A DNA stretch of 64,000 nucleotides from Laspinema palackyanum D2a (GTDB lineage: Bacteria > Cyanobacteriota > Cyanobacteriia > Cyanobacteriales > Laspinemataceae): the NCBI GenBank assembly GCA_025370845.1, contig JAMXFF010000006.1, positions 1 to 64,000 of the forward strand, in the 5' to 3' direction. Under the pieces are notes generated by a model. It saw nothing but the letters and a program-made list of their open reading frames with translations, ran no database searches and was not told where the DNA came from. The translations under genes were made by a program, and so were the position numbers. This document shows positions 1 through 7,816 of the stretch, one piece after another; the stretch's first letter is position 1; each line of letters starts with the position of its first letter.

Positions 1-56
1 GCTTCATTCTCGCTCTAGCTATTGATTTTACGGTCGTTACTCCCTCTATGTTTTGT

Positions 57-149
57 TAGAATGAAACAGCCCTACCCTTCTTAAGGGGGACGGGAGGGGG
101 ATAATCAGGGGGGTTGGGGGGATCAATCCGGTATTTTGCAAGAGGTCTA
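57..149. repeat. Diverged copy of MITE-like G/C-rich element
   Basis: This stretch has the palindrome around CCCTTCTTAAGGGGG, a G-run block, then GGGGGGATCAATCC and a right end reading TTTTGCAAGAGGTCTA. The right half matches the right ends of the elements at 32984-33176 and 44942-45022. The left end is too diverged to place exactly, so position 57 is approximate. Confidence 0.5.
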
Positions 150-238
150 ATGGAATTCGGGTGCGTCAGGTTGGAAAGCGGGAGGTAATTTTTTAGGGGT
201 TTTTAGAACTGACGCACCGGATTTTGTGTGGAGGAAGG

Positions 239-363
239 AACGACTGAAGTCGTTACTACGAACTAAGAAGGAACGACTGAAGTCGTTACTACGAACTAAG
301 AGGGAACGACTGAAGTCGTTACTACGAACTAAGAAGGAACGACTGAAGTCGTTACTACGAACT
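239..363. repeat. Four tandem 33-bp copies of the AACGACT/AGTCGTT palindromic repeat
   Basis: Copies begin at 239, 272, 305 and 338, an exact 33-bp period. Each contains the palindrome core AACGACT-GA-AGTCGTT followed by ACTACGAACTAAG. The last copy overlaps the 3' end of the cobW frame: the TAG stop at 355-357 and the preceding codons for Ser-Ser lie in the repeat. Insertion may therefore have replaced the native end of cobW. There are no unique spacers, so this is not a CRISPR array. Confidence 0.9.
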
Positions 364-1395
364 GGGGTCGATCGCCTCTAAAATATGTTCGCGGTTGAGG
401 TTGCGTCCGATGAAGACTAGGCGGGTTTGGCGGGGTTCGGCTTCTTGCCAGGGGCGATCGTAGAAGTGGTCGAAGCGTTTGCCGACGCCTTGTAAGACTA
501 ATCGCATGGGTTTATTCTGGACTGAAACAAATCCTTTGATGCGATAAATTTCTGCTTTTTCTACAAGGTTTTCTAGCTGTTTAATCAGGGTTTTGGGTTC
601 AAAGGTTTGGTCTAGGATAATGTTCACTGAGGTGATATCATCATCATGATCATGGTCTTCCTCGGTGTCGTGATGGCTGGGACGGCTGTCGAGGTTATCT
701 TCGACCGCAGCATTCAATCCTAGGAGTAAGTCGGCGGTAATTTCACTGCTTTTGCAGGGAACAATTTTGACGTGAGGGGGAAGTTGCGATCGCAGCCAAG
801 TGATCACTTTCGTTTGAGTTTCGGCATCGACTAAATCGACTTTTGTGAGTAATACTAAGTCGGCACAGGCGAGTTGATCCTCAAACAGTTCTTCAATAGG
901 GGTTTCATGATCTAAATTGGGGTCAGCTTGTCGCGCTTGTTCTAAGGCGTTGATATCGCCGACGAGGGTACCGGCTGCGACTGCCTCACAATCGACCAAG
1001 GTGACGACGCCATCGACGGTGGCCCCGGTGCGAATTTCCGGCCAACGAAAGGCTTGGATCAAGGGTTTGGGGAGGGCGAGCCCGGAGGTTTCGATTACCA
1101 TACAATCGAGGCGATCGCGCTGTTTGAGCAATTCCTGCATGGTGGGCAAAAATTCCTCTTGAACAGTACAACAGAGGCAACCGTTGGTGAGTTCAATAAT
1201 ATTGCTCTCGGTAGCGGGAGATTCGTCACACACTTGACAGGATTTGAGAAACTCGCCATCGATGCCGACTTCGCCAAATTCATTGACGATTACGGCAATG
1301 CGCCGTCCTTGATTGTTTTGGAGGAGATGACGGATCGTGCTGGTTTTGCCAGCGCCGAGAAAACCCGTGATGACGGTAACAGGAATTTTATGCAT
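355..1395 (-). CDS. cobW: CobW/COG0523-family GTPase (metallochaperone)
   Basis: Predicted G3E-family P-loop GTPase that delivers a metal ion to a target protein. Walker A GFLGAGKT is at residues 11-18, the family metal site CLCC at 73-76, and the guanine-specificity motif TKVD at 184-187. A His/Asp-rich stretch (about 239-253) precedes the C-terminal CobW domain (about 255-340). It lies 79 bp downstream of hupE on the same strand, behind a cobalamin riboswitch. This makes cobalt the likely cargo, though COG0523 proteins also serve zinc and other metals. The last two residues and the stop codon come from a dispersed repeat. Family assignment is firm; metal identity is inferred from context. 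Confidence 0.9.
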   Translation of the reverse strand: MHKIPVTVITGFLGAGKTSTIRHLLQNNQGRRIAVIVNEFGEVGIDGEFLKSCQVCDESPATESNIIELTNGCLCCTVQEEFLPTMQELLKQRDRLDCMVIETSGLALPKPLIQAFRWPEIRTGATVDGVVTLVDCEAVAAGTLVGDINALEQARQADPNLDHETPIEELFEDQLACADLVLLTKVDLVDAETQTKVITWLRSQLPPHVKIVPCKSSEITADLLLGLNAAVEDNLDSRPSHHDTEEDHDHDDDITSVNIILDQTFEPKTLIKQLENLVEKAEIYRIKGFVSVQNKPMRLVLQGVGKRFDHFYDRPWQEAEPRQTRLVFIGRNLNREHILEAIDPSS

Positions 1396-1474
1396 GGGGT
1401 GATGTTGAAATGAAGTGAGAGATTAACCCCGGTGAGGGCTGGATACCTCCCCGGGGTGATGTTGGGGGAGGGGA

Positions 1475-2152
1475 TTAACCCAGAATTGAAGAGGCGAGAA
1501 ATGCTGCGCCGATGCCACCGATCGCAAATCCAGCAAATCGCAGGGATAAGTTGGGGTCTTGATCCAAAGTGGTGAGGGTTTTGCGGACGAAGCCGATCGC
1601 AGCGGAGGCGATCGCGATTTGGATGGCGGTAAATCCAATCAGGTAAGCAAAGAGAGGGGCGGTTTCTGCGCCGATGATGGCTTCACCATAAGCATAGCCG
1701 TGAAAGATGCCAGCGACGGCAGCGATCGCAGCCACAAGCTTTAAATTAGGCCGTTCTTTCATCCCTAGGAGGATTCCGACGGTGAGGACGGAAGCAGCAA
1801 TGATGATTTCTACGGCAGGAATATCCAGGGTGAGTAAGTGAATTCCGGTTCCTCCCATTGCGGCGATCGCAAAGGTGATGGGAATCGCGATACCGTAGCG
1901 ATGGAAGGCAGACAGTAAGGCGATCGCCACGACAAAGGCGAAATGATCCAACCCAATTATCGGATGTGCGAATCCTGAGAGTAGTCCTTCCCAAACATTA
2001 CTCGGGGTGGCGGAATTCATCGGGTGATGGGCAAATGCCGGTTCGATTCCCCAGAACAAGGCAATGGCAAGGGCAACGATCATTACTCCCCCGGTTATTC
2101 TGGGGTCATGGGGTAGAACAGATGGGAATCGGTTGAGGGTTCGCTTAAGCAT
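1475..2152 (-). CDS. hupE: HupE/UreJ-family metal (cobalt/nickel) permease
   Basis: Integral membrane protein of 225 residues with about six hydrophobic segments after an N-terminal hydrophobic leader. The family signature HPIIGLDH (residues 63-70, HPxxGxDH) is the metal-binding motif of HupE/UreJ permeases. An AHHP motif just after the first hydrophobic segment may add external His ligands. It is the first gene of a probable hupE-cobW operon. The cobalamin aptamer at 2528-2674 on the same strand indicates repression by vitamin B12, so cobalt uptake is more likely than nickel uptake. ATG at 2150-2152. Confidence 0.9.
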   Translation of the reverse strand: MLKRTLNRFPSVLPHDPRITGGVMIVALAIALFWGIEPAFAHHPMNSATPSNVWEGLLSGFAHPIIGLDHFAFVVAIALLSAFHRYGIAIPITFAIAAMGGTGIHLLTLDIPAVEIIIAASVLTVGILLGMKERPNLKLVAAIAAVAGIFHGYAYGEAIIGAETAPLFAYLIGFTAIQIAIASAAIGFVRKTLTTLDQDPNLSLRFAGFAIGGIGAAFLASSILG

Positions 2153-2271
2153 GGGTTAGGTTAAAAAAATTGATTGGGTTAACATCTATAAGTGAGTCAG
2201 ATCAGGGGCATTAAGTGCGACTGAGACTCCGTTCCTCGGGAAAAGTGAGGATTCACTCCGGGCAATGGGGA

Positions 2272-2308
2272 GAAAAAAGCAGGCACTCGAAACCATTCCG
2301 AGACCTGG
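2272..2308 (-). terminator. Rho-independent terminator in the hupE leader
   Basis: On the minus strand CAGG-t-CTCG pairs with CGAG-tg-CCTG around a nine-base loop and is followed by CTTTTTTCT. It lies between the cobalamin aptamer and hupE, about 120 bp before the hupE start. It could serve as the expression platform or attenuator. The stem is only eight base pairs with a bulge. Confidence 0.5.
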
Positions 2309-2400
2309 ATTTCTGAAAAATTGGCTAGAATGTGAGGGTTCCGTCTAGTTGACAGAACTCACAAAGATAGCAAATTTTTCCCCTGGGCGTGGGTGTAGGG

Positions 2401-2490
2401 TCAAAAGTACGATCGCGCTGCCGCACTGTTCCGCGCAAGGGCTACTATCGACAGAATAGAGTGTTCTACTAGAGGAAAATCAAAGCCCAT
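2401..2490 (-). CDS. Possible 29-residue leader ORF between riboswitch and terminator
   Basis: A short frame starts with ATG at 2488-2490, has GAGG about six bases upstream, and ends with TGA at 2401. It begins MGFDFPLVEHS and ends SAAARSYF. It sits in the long leader between the cobalamin aptamer and a terminator-like hairpin. No homologue is recognised. It may be chance; position and the ribosome-binding-site-like sequence are the only support. Confidence 0.2.
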   Translation of the reverse strand: MGFDFPLVEHSILSIVALARNSAAARSYF

Positions 2491-2527
2491 CTGTACCTCG
2501 CAGATGAATGTAAGGGTGGACGATCGC

Positions 2528-2674
2528 GGCGGTGGGCATTCTGACTTACCAACTCCAGAGGGCAAATAGAGATTCACCGAAAACCTGGGGTTGGGATCAC
2601 AGTTGCGGGACAGTGCCGGATTGGGACCGGGCTTTCCCCCTTGCGTCTGATGGCTGGACCTCATCAGAACCGCC
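2528..2674 (-). promoter_or_regulatory. Cobalamin (B12) riboswitch aptamer
   Basis: Read on the minus strand, the element opens with GGCGGT, then has GGGGGAAAGCCCGGT, AATCCGG, the core CCCGCAACTGTGA (the B12-box region), and AAGTCAGAATGCC. It closes with ACCGCC, which pairs with the opening GGCGGT. Order and spacing match the cobalamin riboswitch family. The next genes on this strand are hupE and cobW, a typical B12-repressed cobalt-import context. About 375 nt separate the aptamer from the hupE start, longer than usual. Confidence 0.92.
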
Positions 2675-2783
2675 TGATAGGGGATATCTTACCCCATCTG
2701 AGACACTTTACGACTGGGGAAATGAACAGAAGGGGAAAAAGTTGCCCGGTGATCCCAGTTCCCTGGCGGTTCATCGGGCAAAA

Positions 2784-2810
2784 AAAGGACCAACCCAGCG
2801 TTGGTCCTTT
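2784..2810 (-). terminator. Terminator downstream of the Crp/Fnr regulator
   Basis: AAAGGACCAAC pairs perfectly with GTTGGTCCTTT around a five-base loop. On the minus strand it is followed by a run of T. It lies about 117 bp past the regulator stop codon and separates that transcript from the riboswitch leader. Confidence 0.85.
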
Positions 2811-2912
2811 ATCATTTGTTATTTGTCATTTGTCATTTGTTATGGGTCAATCTCCCCCAACCTCCCCAACCTCCCCATCTTCCCCATCCTCCCCATCCTC
2901 CCCATCTTCCAG
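2811..2912. repeat. Heptamer repeats (ATTTGTC) followed by CCTCCCCAT minisatellite
   Basis: 2811-2842 holds several tandem (T)CATTTGT heptamers of the kind common in cyanobacterial intergenic DNA. 2860-2912 holds eight or so CCTCCCCAA/T-type 9-mers. The same heptamer recurs at about 11570-11595 and 54674-54697. Short reading frames across it are composed of the repeats and are not credible genes. Confidence 0.8.
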
Positions 2913-2926
2913 TGACCAATAATGAG

Positions 2927-3505
2927 TTAAACCAGAGGCAACCCGATGGATTCATAGAGAAGAATGGACTGACGATGGGGACGGGCGATCGCCCCTTCAT
3001 TTTCCAGGCGTTGGAGGAGGCGAGTCACCGTAACTCGGGAAATGCCGATCGCCTCAGCAATTTCTTGATGGGTCATGGGCAATTCTAGCAACAGTCCCTG
3101 TTCCACCGGACGTCCAAATTTATCGCTTAACCAAACCAAAAACTTGAGCAAACGTTCCTGGACTTGCTTGCAGTGAATAATCGTGAGGAGTTCCTCAGTT
3201 TTTTGGGTGTGGGTGCGAATAGCATCTAAAACTTGTTGCCACTGATGCCCGGGAATCATGCTAACTTCTACGGAGGTTAAACATTCTATTTGATAGCCGT
3301 TAATACAACAGAGGGGTTCCCCCACTACATCTCCGGGCCCCCAATATCCGGAGGCGATGGTGGACCCCTCTTCCGTCCAGGCGATCGTCCGGACTACTCC
3401 GCGATCGATTTTCCACAGGACATCTTGCCACATCGGAATCGCGTCTTTGCGGCTGAATGTTCGCCGGAGGGTGGAGGAGACAGAAGCTAAAGTTGCAATG
3501 GTCAT
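2927..3505 (-). CDS. Crp/Fnr-family transcriptional regulator
   Basis: A protein of about 192 residues with an N-terminal cyclic-nucleotide-binding-like beta domain and a C-terminal winged helix. The recognition region reads MTHQEIAEAIGISRVTVTR, the Crp-type helix-turn-helix. No Cys cluster for an Fe-S centre is present, so this is not an oxygen-sensing Fnr. ATG at 3503-3505 is preferred over an in-frame TTG two codons upstream. It is flanked by terminators, so it is probably monocistronic. Effector and regulon cannot be read from the sequence. Confidence 0.88.
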   Translation of the reverse strand: MTIATLASVSSTLRRTFSRKDAIPMWQDVLWKIDRGVVRTIAWTEEGSTIASGYWGPGDVVGEPLCCINGYQIECLTSVEVSMIPGHQWQQVLDAIRTHTQKTEELLTIIHCKQVQERLLKFLVWLSDKFGRPVEQGLLLELPMTHQEIAEAIGISRVTVTRLLQRLENEGAIARPHRQSILLYESIGLPLV

Positions 3506-3557
3506 AAACAAATAGTTTTGAGATTATTATGGTTAGTTTTGAAAGGGGATCAGAAAA

Positions 3558-3607
3558 GAGGCGACTGCCCCAAACCTGCATTGGGGAAATGCTAGGGCAG
3601 TCGCCTC
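3558..3607. terminator. Strong bidirectional terminator with nested hairpin
   Basis: GAGGCGACTGCC and GGCAGTCGCCTC form a perfect 12-bp outer stem. CCCCAA and TTGGGG form an inner stem. The plus strand continues with TTTTTT and the minus strand with TTTTC. It follows the gene at 3627-3881 on the minus strand and precedes the Crp/Fnr gene. Confidence 0.9.
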
Positions 3608-3626
3608 TTTTTTCGAGTTGAAAATG

Positions 3627-3881
3627 TTATTCAGCCTCATCGGACTCAGTGCCAATTCCTAATTGTTTCTTTGTCCGCTTAAGCTGTTTCCAAAGTCTCT
3701 TAATTTGTTTGTAAGCGTCCTCTGGCGGTAATTTCCCCCCGGTTTCTAAACAACTAATTACGCTCACGCGCTGGGCAAACTCCTGCAAGTTGGCATTAAA
3801 CACCATATTTTCTGGATGGTCTGGTGTAATTTTGCCGTAGTAACGACTGCGAGGAGATATAAAATCAAATTTGTCATGCAT
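3627..3881 (-). CDS. Conserved cyanobacterial small protein (DUF7219-like)
   Basis: Predicted 84-residue soluble protein starting MHDKFDFISPRSRYYG and ending in a highly basic helix rich in KQLKR. The pattern FISPRSRYYG, PENMVFNANLQEFAQRV, LETGGKL matches a family of small cyanobacterial proteins of unknown function. The frame is open for 15 more codons upstream, but similarity and ATG position favour the start at 3879-3881. No function is proposed. Confidence 0.8.
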   Translation of the reverse strand: MHDKFDFISPRSRYYGKITPDHPENMVFNANLQEFAQRVSVISCLETGGKLPPEDAYKQIKRLWKQLKRTKKQLGIGTESDEAE

Positions 3882-4607
3882 TGTCTTAACCCCACTCTGT
3901 CCCTTGGCTATTTGCGGGAGAATCAAGTCCTGTACCGGAATTTGTTAGCGGAGATTCTCCCTTCTGACCACTTTAGCGTTATTGCCAAATTGTGGCAATT
4001 AAGCACAGGGCCTGCAATTTCTGCGGTTCGGGTCTAGGCCGGAAACCGATTCCTCGCTGAGTTCAGCTTCGGCGATTGCGGGGGGAAATTTCTGCTGAGT
4101 TTGGGACTTGTGTTTTTTAGCGGTTTTCCCTGGCGATCGCTCTGTTGTTTTAAACAATAACCGCATTATTAGTAGGGTATCTTTAGTCACCACTTGGGCA
4201 AATCAGTCAAAAGAAATATTTTCAATTAATCCTTGTTTCTGAGGGCTTGGGGACCCTCTGCTCTCCATCGCCGTAGAATCTGGGGCCACCGCTTCAAGCC
4301 CCTAGCAAATCCCGCAATAATTTAGTGAAGAAATCCAATGGTGGTGAACCCTCAGCGGGACGACTTCAATCAACTGAGTCGGAAAGAGGAAGGGCCAAGG
4401 ATGGGGGACCCCGGATCGGGGGTCAAGGGGAGCCAACCGTTTAAATTAATTAAGATTCAACATCCTCCAAAAGGTAGAGATTTAACCCGGATTCGGGTAG
4501 AGTTAACAAAAGCGCGATAGAGAGGCGGACGCATTGGCTGCCCCGATCGCCGCTGGTGCGTTAAAAGTCTGCTGTGCAACGGCCTACTATCACCAAAGGA
4601 CTCCCAG
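3882..4607. other. Intergenic stretch with no convincing gene
   Basis: Short frames of about 60 codons occur here (for example 3999-4193 minus and 4338-4520 plus). Their composition is low-grade, no ribosome-binding site stands out, and no motif is visible. No strong repeat was seen. A real small gene cannot be excluded. Confidence 0.5.
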
Positions 4608-4964
4608 ATGAACCTCCTAGAACTAGAACGAGAAACTACCAGAATGACTCGGGTGATCATGACCCGACATATCGCGATCGGGAAAGATACGATCGCCGAT
4701 CTCCGGACCCGGATGACCCTCGAAGAATTATCCGGCGTGATCATTGTTAGTATCGAACGGTTGCTCTGGTTGGACTGGGACTCCGTGGTGTGGGCGATCG
4801 CCCATCTGATTCCCGCCGATATCATGGATCAAATCCAAAGCACTCTGCGGACCACCCTCTATAAACGCTTAATTCACAAAGGCTTAATTCCCGGAGTGGA
4901 TTTCAGCATTGATGGTCAGGGCAATCTCAGGTTGAACGCCAAAGCTCAAAAATCGGTTGCCTAA
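4608..4964 (+). CDS. Hypothetical protein, 118 residues
   Basis: Not recognised. The product looks like a genuine soluble, mostly helical protein with amphipathic segments and a hydrophobic centre (SGVIIVSIERLLWLDWDSVV). Its ending GLIPGVDFSIDGQGNLRL resembles a small beta-hairpin. AAAGGA lies seven bases before the ATG and supports the start. A 122-codon frame on the opposite strand overlaps it but has poorer composition and no ribosome-binding site. Confidence 0.6.
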   Translation: MNLLELERETTRMTRVIMTRHIAIGKDTIADLRTRMTLEELSGVIIVSIERLLWLDWDSVVWAIAHLIPADIMDQIQSTLRTTLYKRLIHKGLIPGVDFSIDGQGNLRLNAKAQKSVA

Positions 4965-5240
4965 ACAGCCTGATCGCACCGCCAGGATTCTCCCTCCCCC
5001 TTCAATAGCGCCAACTTAGCAAGAAAAAGTAAAGAACGGGTAAAGAAAAATTGCCGATTCAAATTGGGCAGTTTTTCTCTACCCCGGCGCAGGTGTGAAC
5101 CCCTTCCCCATCCCTCTCAGGGAACTCCAAAAAATAAAACCCCCAAAATGTTCAACGTCCCCCCTTGACGGGGTTTCTTTAAAGAGGACTCAGTAACGGA
5201 GTCACTACAAACGGTTGGACGATTTATATTTTGCAATTCC

Positions 5241-6239
5241 CTAATTCTCAGGCACCACAAACGGGGTATAGGTCCCGCCCAAGGCTTCTACCACCGTTCG
5301 GGTATTCGAGACCATCATCTTAATATAAGAATCGGACTCGCTACCGGGGGTACCAATGGAGTCGGAATACAGTTCCTGCTCGGCTAATTTAACTCCGGCT
5401 TCCGCTGCTACAGTACGGATAAGTTGGGAATTAATGGTGGTTTCCGCAAAAATGGCCGGAACCTGGGTTCGTTTAATCTCCTCTACCAACTGCGTCACGG
5501 TTTGGGCGCTGGGTTGTTCCTCCGTACTGATGCCGATTAATGTGCCGATAATCTCTAATCCATAGCCTTGGGCGTAGTATTGGAAGGCATCATGAGTGGT
5601 GACTAAGCGGCGGTTTTCCGGGGGAATGGTGGCAATTTGTCCTTGAATCCAGCGGTGGAGTTCTTCCAAGGTGGCGGTATAGTTGGCGGCATTTTCCTGA
5701 ATTGCTGCGGCATTTTCTGGGGAGAGTTCGCTTAAGGCATCCCGAATCCCATTGACCATTGCGATCGCATTCATGGCATTCCCCCACACATGAGGATCTG
5801 GGGTTCTCGCTGCCTGCTTCTCCAACTGCAGCGGGGTGACGACTTCTCCCACGGCCACTTTTCGAGCATTCACTCCGGCAGCATTCATCAAATTAATGAG
5901 TCCCGGTTCTAGGTTATAGCCGTTATAAAGAATCAAATCCGCATTCTCCAAGGCAATGGAGTCAGCGGGAACGGGTTCATAAATATGGGGATCGACTCCA
6001 GGGGTCAAAATACTGGTGAGTTGAATATCTTCGGTAGCAATAGACTCGGCTAAGTCGCCAATAATGGTACTGGTAGAGACCACTTGCGGCTGACTCCCCG
6101 AACTGTCCCCGGCGCGATTCACTTCTGGGTTGGTACAGCTACTCAGGCAGAACCCCAAAATCAGTCCTGTGGCTAATTTCCAGAGGGAGTGTTTTCCTGG
6201 ATCCTCTGCGATCGCTCTCCGGTGGATAAATCTTTTCAT
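5241..6239 (-). CDS. mntC: Metal ABC transporter substrate-binding lipoprotein (Mn/Zn, MntC/TroA type)
   Basis: Cluster A-I (TroA/MntC/ZnuA) solute-binding lipoprotein of 332 residues that captures Mn(II) or Zn(II) in the periplasm. A lipobox LSSC places the lipidated Cys at residue 35. Metal ligands by family alignment are His85 (DPHIYEP), His150 (PDPHVW), His216 (TTHDAF) and Asp293 (YSDS). His at the third position is the TroA arrangement, whereas Synechocystis-type MntC has Glu there, so the metal is uncertain between Mn and Zn. It is transcribed divergently from its ATPase and permease genes instead of with them. Confidence 0.92.
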   Translation of the reverse strand: MKRFIHRRAIAEDPGKHSLWKLATGLILGFCLSSCTNPEVNRAGDSSGSQPQVVSTSTIIGDLAESIATEDIQLTSILTPGVDPHIYEPVPADSIALENADLILYNGYNLEPGLINLMNAAGVNARKVAVGEVVTPLQLEKQAARTPDPHVWGNAMNAIAMVNGIRDALSELSPENAAAIQENAANYTATLEELHRWIQGQIATIPPENRRLVTTHDAFQYYAQGYGLEIIGTLIGISTEEQPSAQTVTQLVEEIKRTQVPAIFAETTINSQLIRTVAAEAGVKLAEQELYSDSIGTPGSESDSYIKMMVSNTRTVVEALGGTYTPFVVPEN

Positions 6240-6245
6240 TTTTGT

Positions 6246-6276
6246 TTCATATTTGATTCACAATGGATTCATATTT
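6246..6276. promoter_or_regulatory. Three 11-bp direct repeats in the mntC/mntA divergent promoter
   Basis: TTCATA, TTCACA and TTCATA begin at 6246, 6257 and 6268, an exact 11-bp period. The outer copies extend to TTCATATTT. Such one-turn direct repeats are typical of OmpR/PhoB-family response regulators, and the cyanobacterial Mn-responsive repressor ManR belongs to that family. The 77-bp divergent spacer would let one site control both transcripts. The regulator's identity is inferred. Confidence 0.5.
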
Positions 6277-6316
6277 ACACTATCCTGGAATTAATAGCTA
6301 AATTTTAGAAACCGTT

Positions 6317-7114
6317 ATGAAAAGACCTAACCCGTTTAACCCGGACAGTTCCTGGAAAAATCAGCCGCCGACTTCGGCAGATCAAGCCATCTGTGTCAGT
6401 CATCTGGGCGTCAATTATCGCCAGGTCCAGGCCCTCACCGATGTCAACGCCGTGATTCGCCGGGGACGCCTTACGGGAATTATTGGACCCAATGGTGCCG
6501 GGAAAAGCACCTTAATCAAAGCAATGTTAGGATTAACCCCCACCCTCAGCGGTAGGGTTGTTTATGAAGGAAAACCCCTGATGGAACAACGCGATCGCAT
6601 CGCCTACGTTCCCCAGCGATCGCAAATTGACTGGACCTATCCCGCCACGGTTTGGGATGTGGTGATGATGGGACGGGCCAAGAAAACCGGCTGGTTTAGA
6701 CGGTATAGTACGGTCAGCCGTCAGATTGCCTCCGATGCGATCGCCCGAGTCGGCATGAGTGACTACCGCAACCGCAAAATTGGCGATTTATCCGGGGGAC
6801 AACAGCAGCGCGTCTTTTTAGCGCGATCGCTGGCCCAACAAGCTGAGATATTCTGTTTCGATGAGCCTTTTGTCGGCATCGACCAAAAAACCGAAGCAGT
6901 CCTATTTGAGATTTTTCACGAACTCGCCGAAGCGGGAAATATTGTGGTGGTGGTGAATCACGACCTCGGGGAATCGATTACCCATTTTGATGATTTAATC
7001 CTGTTAAATCGGGAATTAATTGCCTGTGGTGGCCGACAACAAGTCCTGCGATCGGACAATATGTATCGCGCCTATCAAGGACAGGTGCAGTTTTTTAGCG
7101 ATCGGGCTGCCTAA
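6317..7114 (+). CDS. mntA: Metal ABC transporter ATP-binding protein
   Basis: ATPase of the Mn/Zn importer, 265 residues. Walker A GPNGAGKS is at residues 57-64, the ABC signature LSGGQQQR at 158-165, and Walker B FCFDEP at 179-184. The switch His lies in VVNHDL. An approximately 25-residue N-terminal extension precedes the ABC fold. It diverges from mntC across 77 bp and is separated from its cognate permease by a 700-bp repeat array, an unusual interruption within a transporter operon. Confidence 0.93.
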   Translation: MKRPNPFNPDSSWKNQPPTSADQAICVSHLGVNYRQVQALTDVNAVIRRGRLTGIIGPNGAGKSTLIKAMLGLTPTLSGRVVYEGKPLMEQRDRIAYVPQRSQIDWTYPATVWDVVMMGRAKKTGWFRRYSTVSRQIASDAIARVGMSDYRNRKIGDLSGGQQQRVFLARSLAQQAEIFCFDEPFVGIDQKTEAVLFEIFHELAEAGNIVVVVNHDLGESITHFDDLILLNRELIACGGRQQVLRSDNMYRAYQGQVQFFSDRAA

Positions 7115-7582
7115 AGAACCTAACCCCCCAGCCCCCCCTCTTACAAGAGTAAGTTTGTTACCTTTCCGGTCCCCTCCCCTTGCCAAGGGGAGGGTTAGGG
7201 TGGGGTCTTCTTGATGTGGCAGCGATCGAGCTGCCTAAAGAACCTAACCCCCCAGCCCCCTTTTACATACCTTTGTTACATTTCCGGTCCCCTCCCCTTG
7301 CCAAGGGGAGGGTTAGGGTGGGGTCCTCTTGATGTGGCAGCGATCGAGCTTCCTAAAGAACCTAACCCCCCAGCCCCCCCTCTTACAAGAGTAAGTTTGT
7401 TACATTTCCGGTCCCCTCCCCTTGCCAAGGGGAGGGTTAGGGTGGGGTCTTCTTGATGTGGCAGCGATCGAGCTTCCTAAAGAACCTAACCCCCCAGCCC
7501 CCTCTTACATAGCTTTTTTACATTTCCGGTCCCCTCCCCTTGCCAAGGGGAGGGTTAGGGTGGGGTCTTCTTGATGTAGCAA
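7112..7582. repeat. Four tandem ~120-bp G/C-rich repeats between mntA and mntB
   Basis: Units begin at about 7112, 7236, 7354 and 7478 (124, 118 and 124 bp apart). Each runs from TAAAGAACCTAACCCCCCAG through a strong palindrome (CCCTCCCCTTG ... AAGGGGAGGG) to GGGTGGGGTC and GATGTGGCAGCGATCGAGCT. The first unit overlaps the mntA stop codon, and part of the mntA 3' end (the AGCGATCGGGCTGCC region) resembles the repeat end. Small frames here translate the repeats and are not genes. Confidence 0.93.
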
Positions 7583-7671
7583 AGTCACGTCAAGAAGAAA
7601 GAAGGTTGGCACCCGGGGCTCCATACAGGCGCTTAAGCCGTTAAGAGTGCGTGAGGTTGTGATCGCCCAAG

Positions 7672-7765
7672 AAGAACCCCACCCTAACCCTCCCCTTGCT
7701 AAGGGGAGGGGACCGGAGGGAAAGTTAAGCGTAAAAAACATCCTCTTGTAAGGGGAGGGGGGGAG
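7672..7765. repeat. Inverted partial copy of the 120-bp repeat
   Basis: AGAACCCCACCCTAACCC, the CCCTCCCCTTGC palindrome and GGGGACCGGAGGG appear in the opposite orientation to the four upstream units. A CTCTTGTAAGGGGAGGGG tail follows. It lies about 50 bp before mntB. The array plus this inverted copy could fold into a large structure in an mntA-mntB transcript. Confidence 0.8.
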
Positions 7766-7816
7766 AGGTCTATTTTTTCCCTGTACTCCTCTACATTCTG
7801 TATAAATTCCCCTGCC

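Noticed and set aside
239-363. Regular 33-bp direct repeats that could suggest a CRISPR array (also 54888-55036)
   Set aside because: The repeats abut with a fixed 31- or 33-bp period and no unique spacers, and the same unit occurs singly elsewhere. No cas gene is nearby.
7020-7456. Frames with the repeated ending ending in RVRVGSS between mntA and mntB
   Set aside because: They are translations of the tandem 120-bp repeat units.
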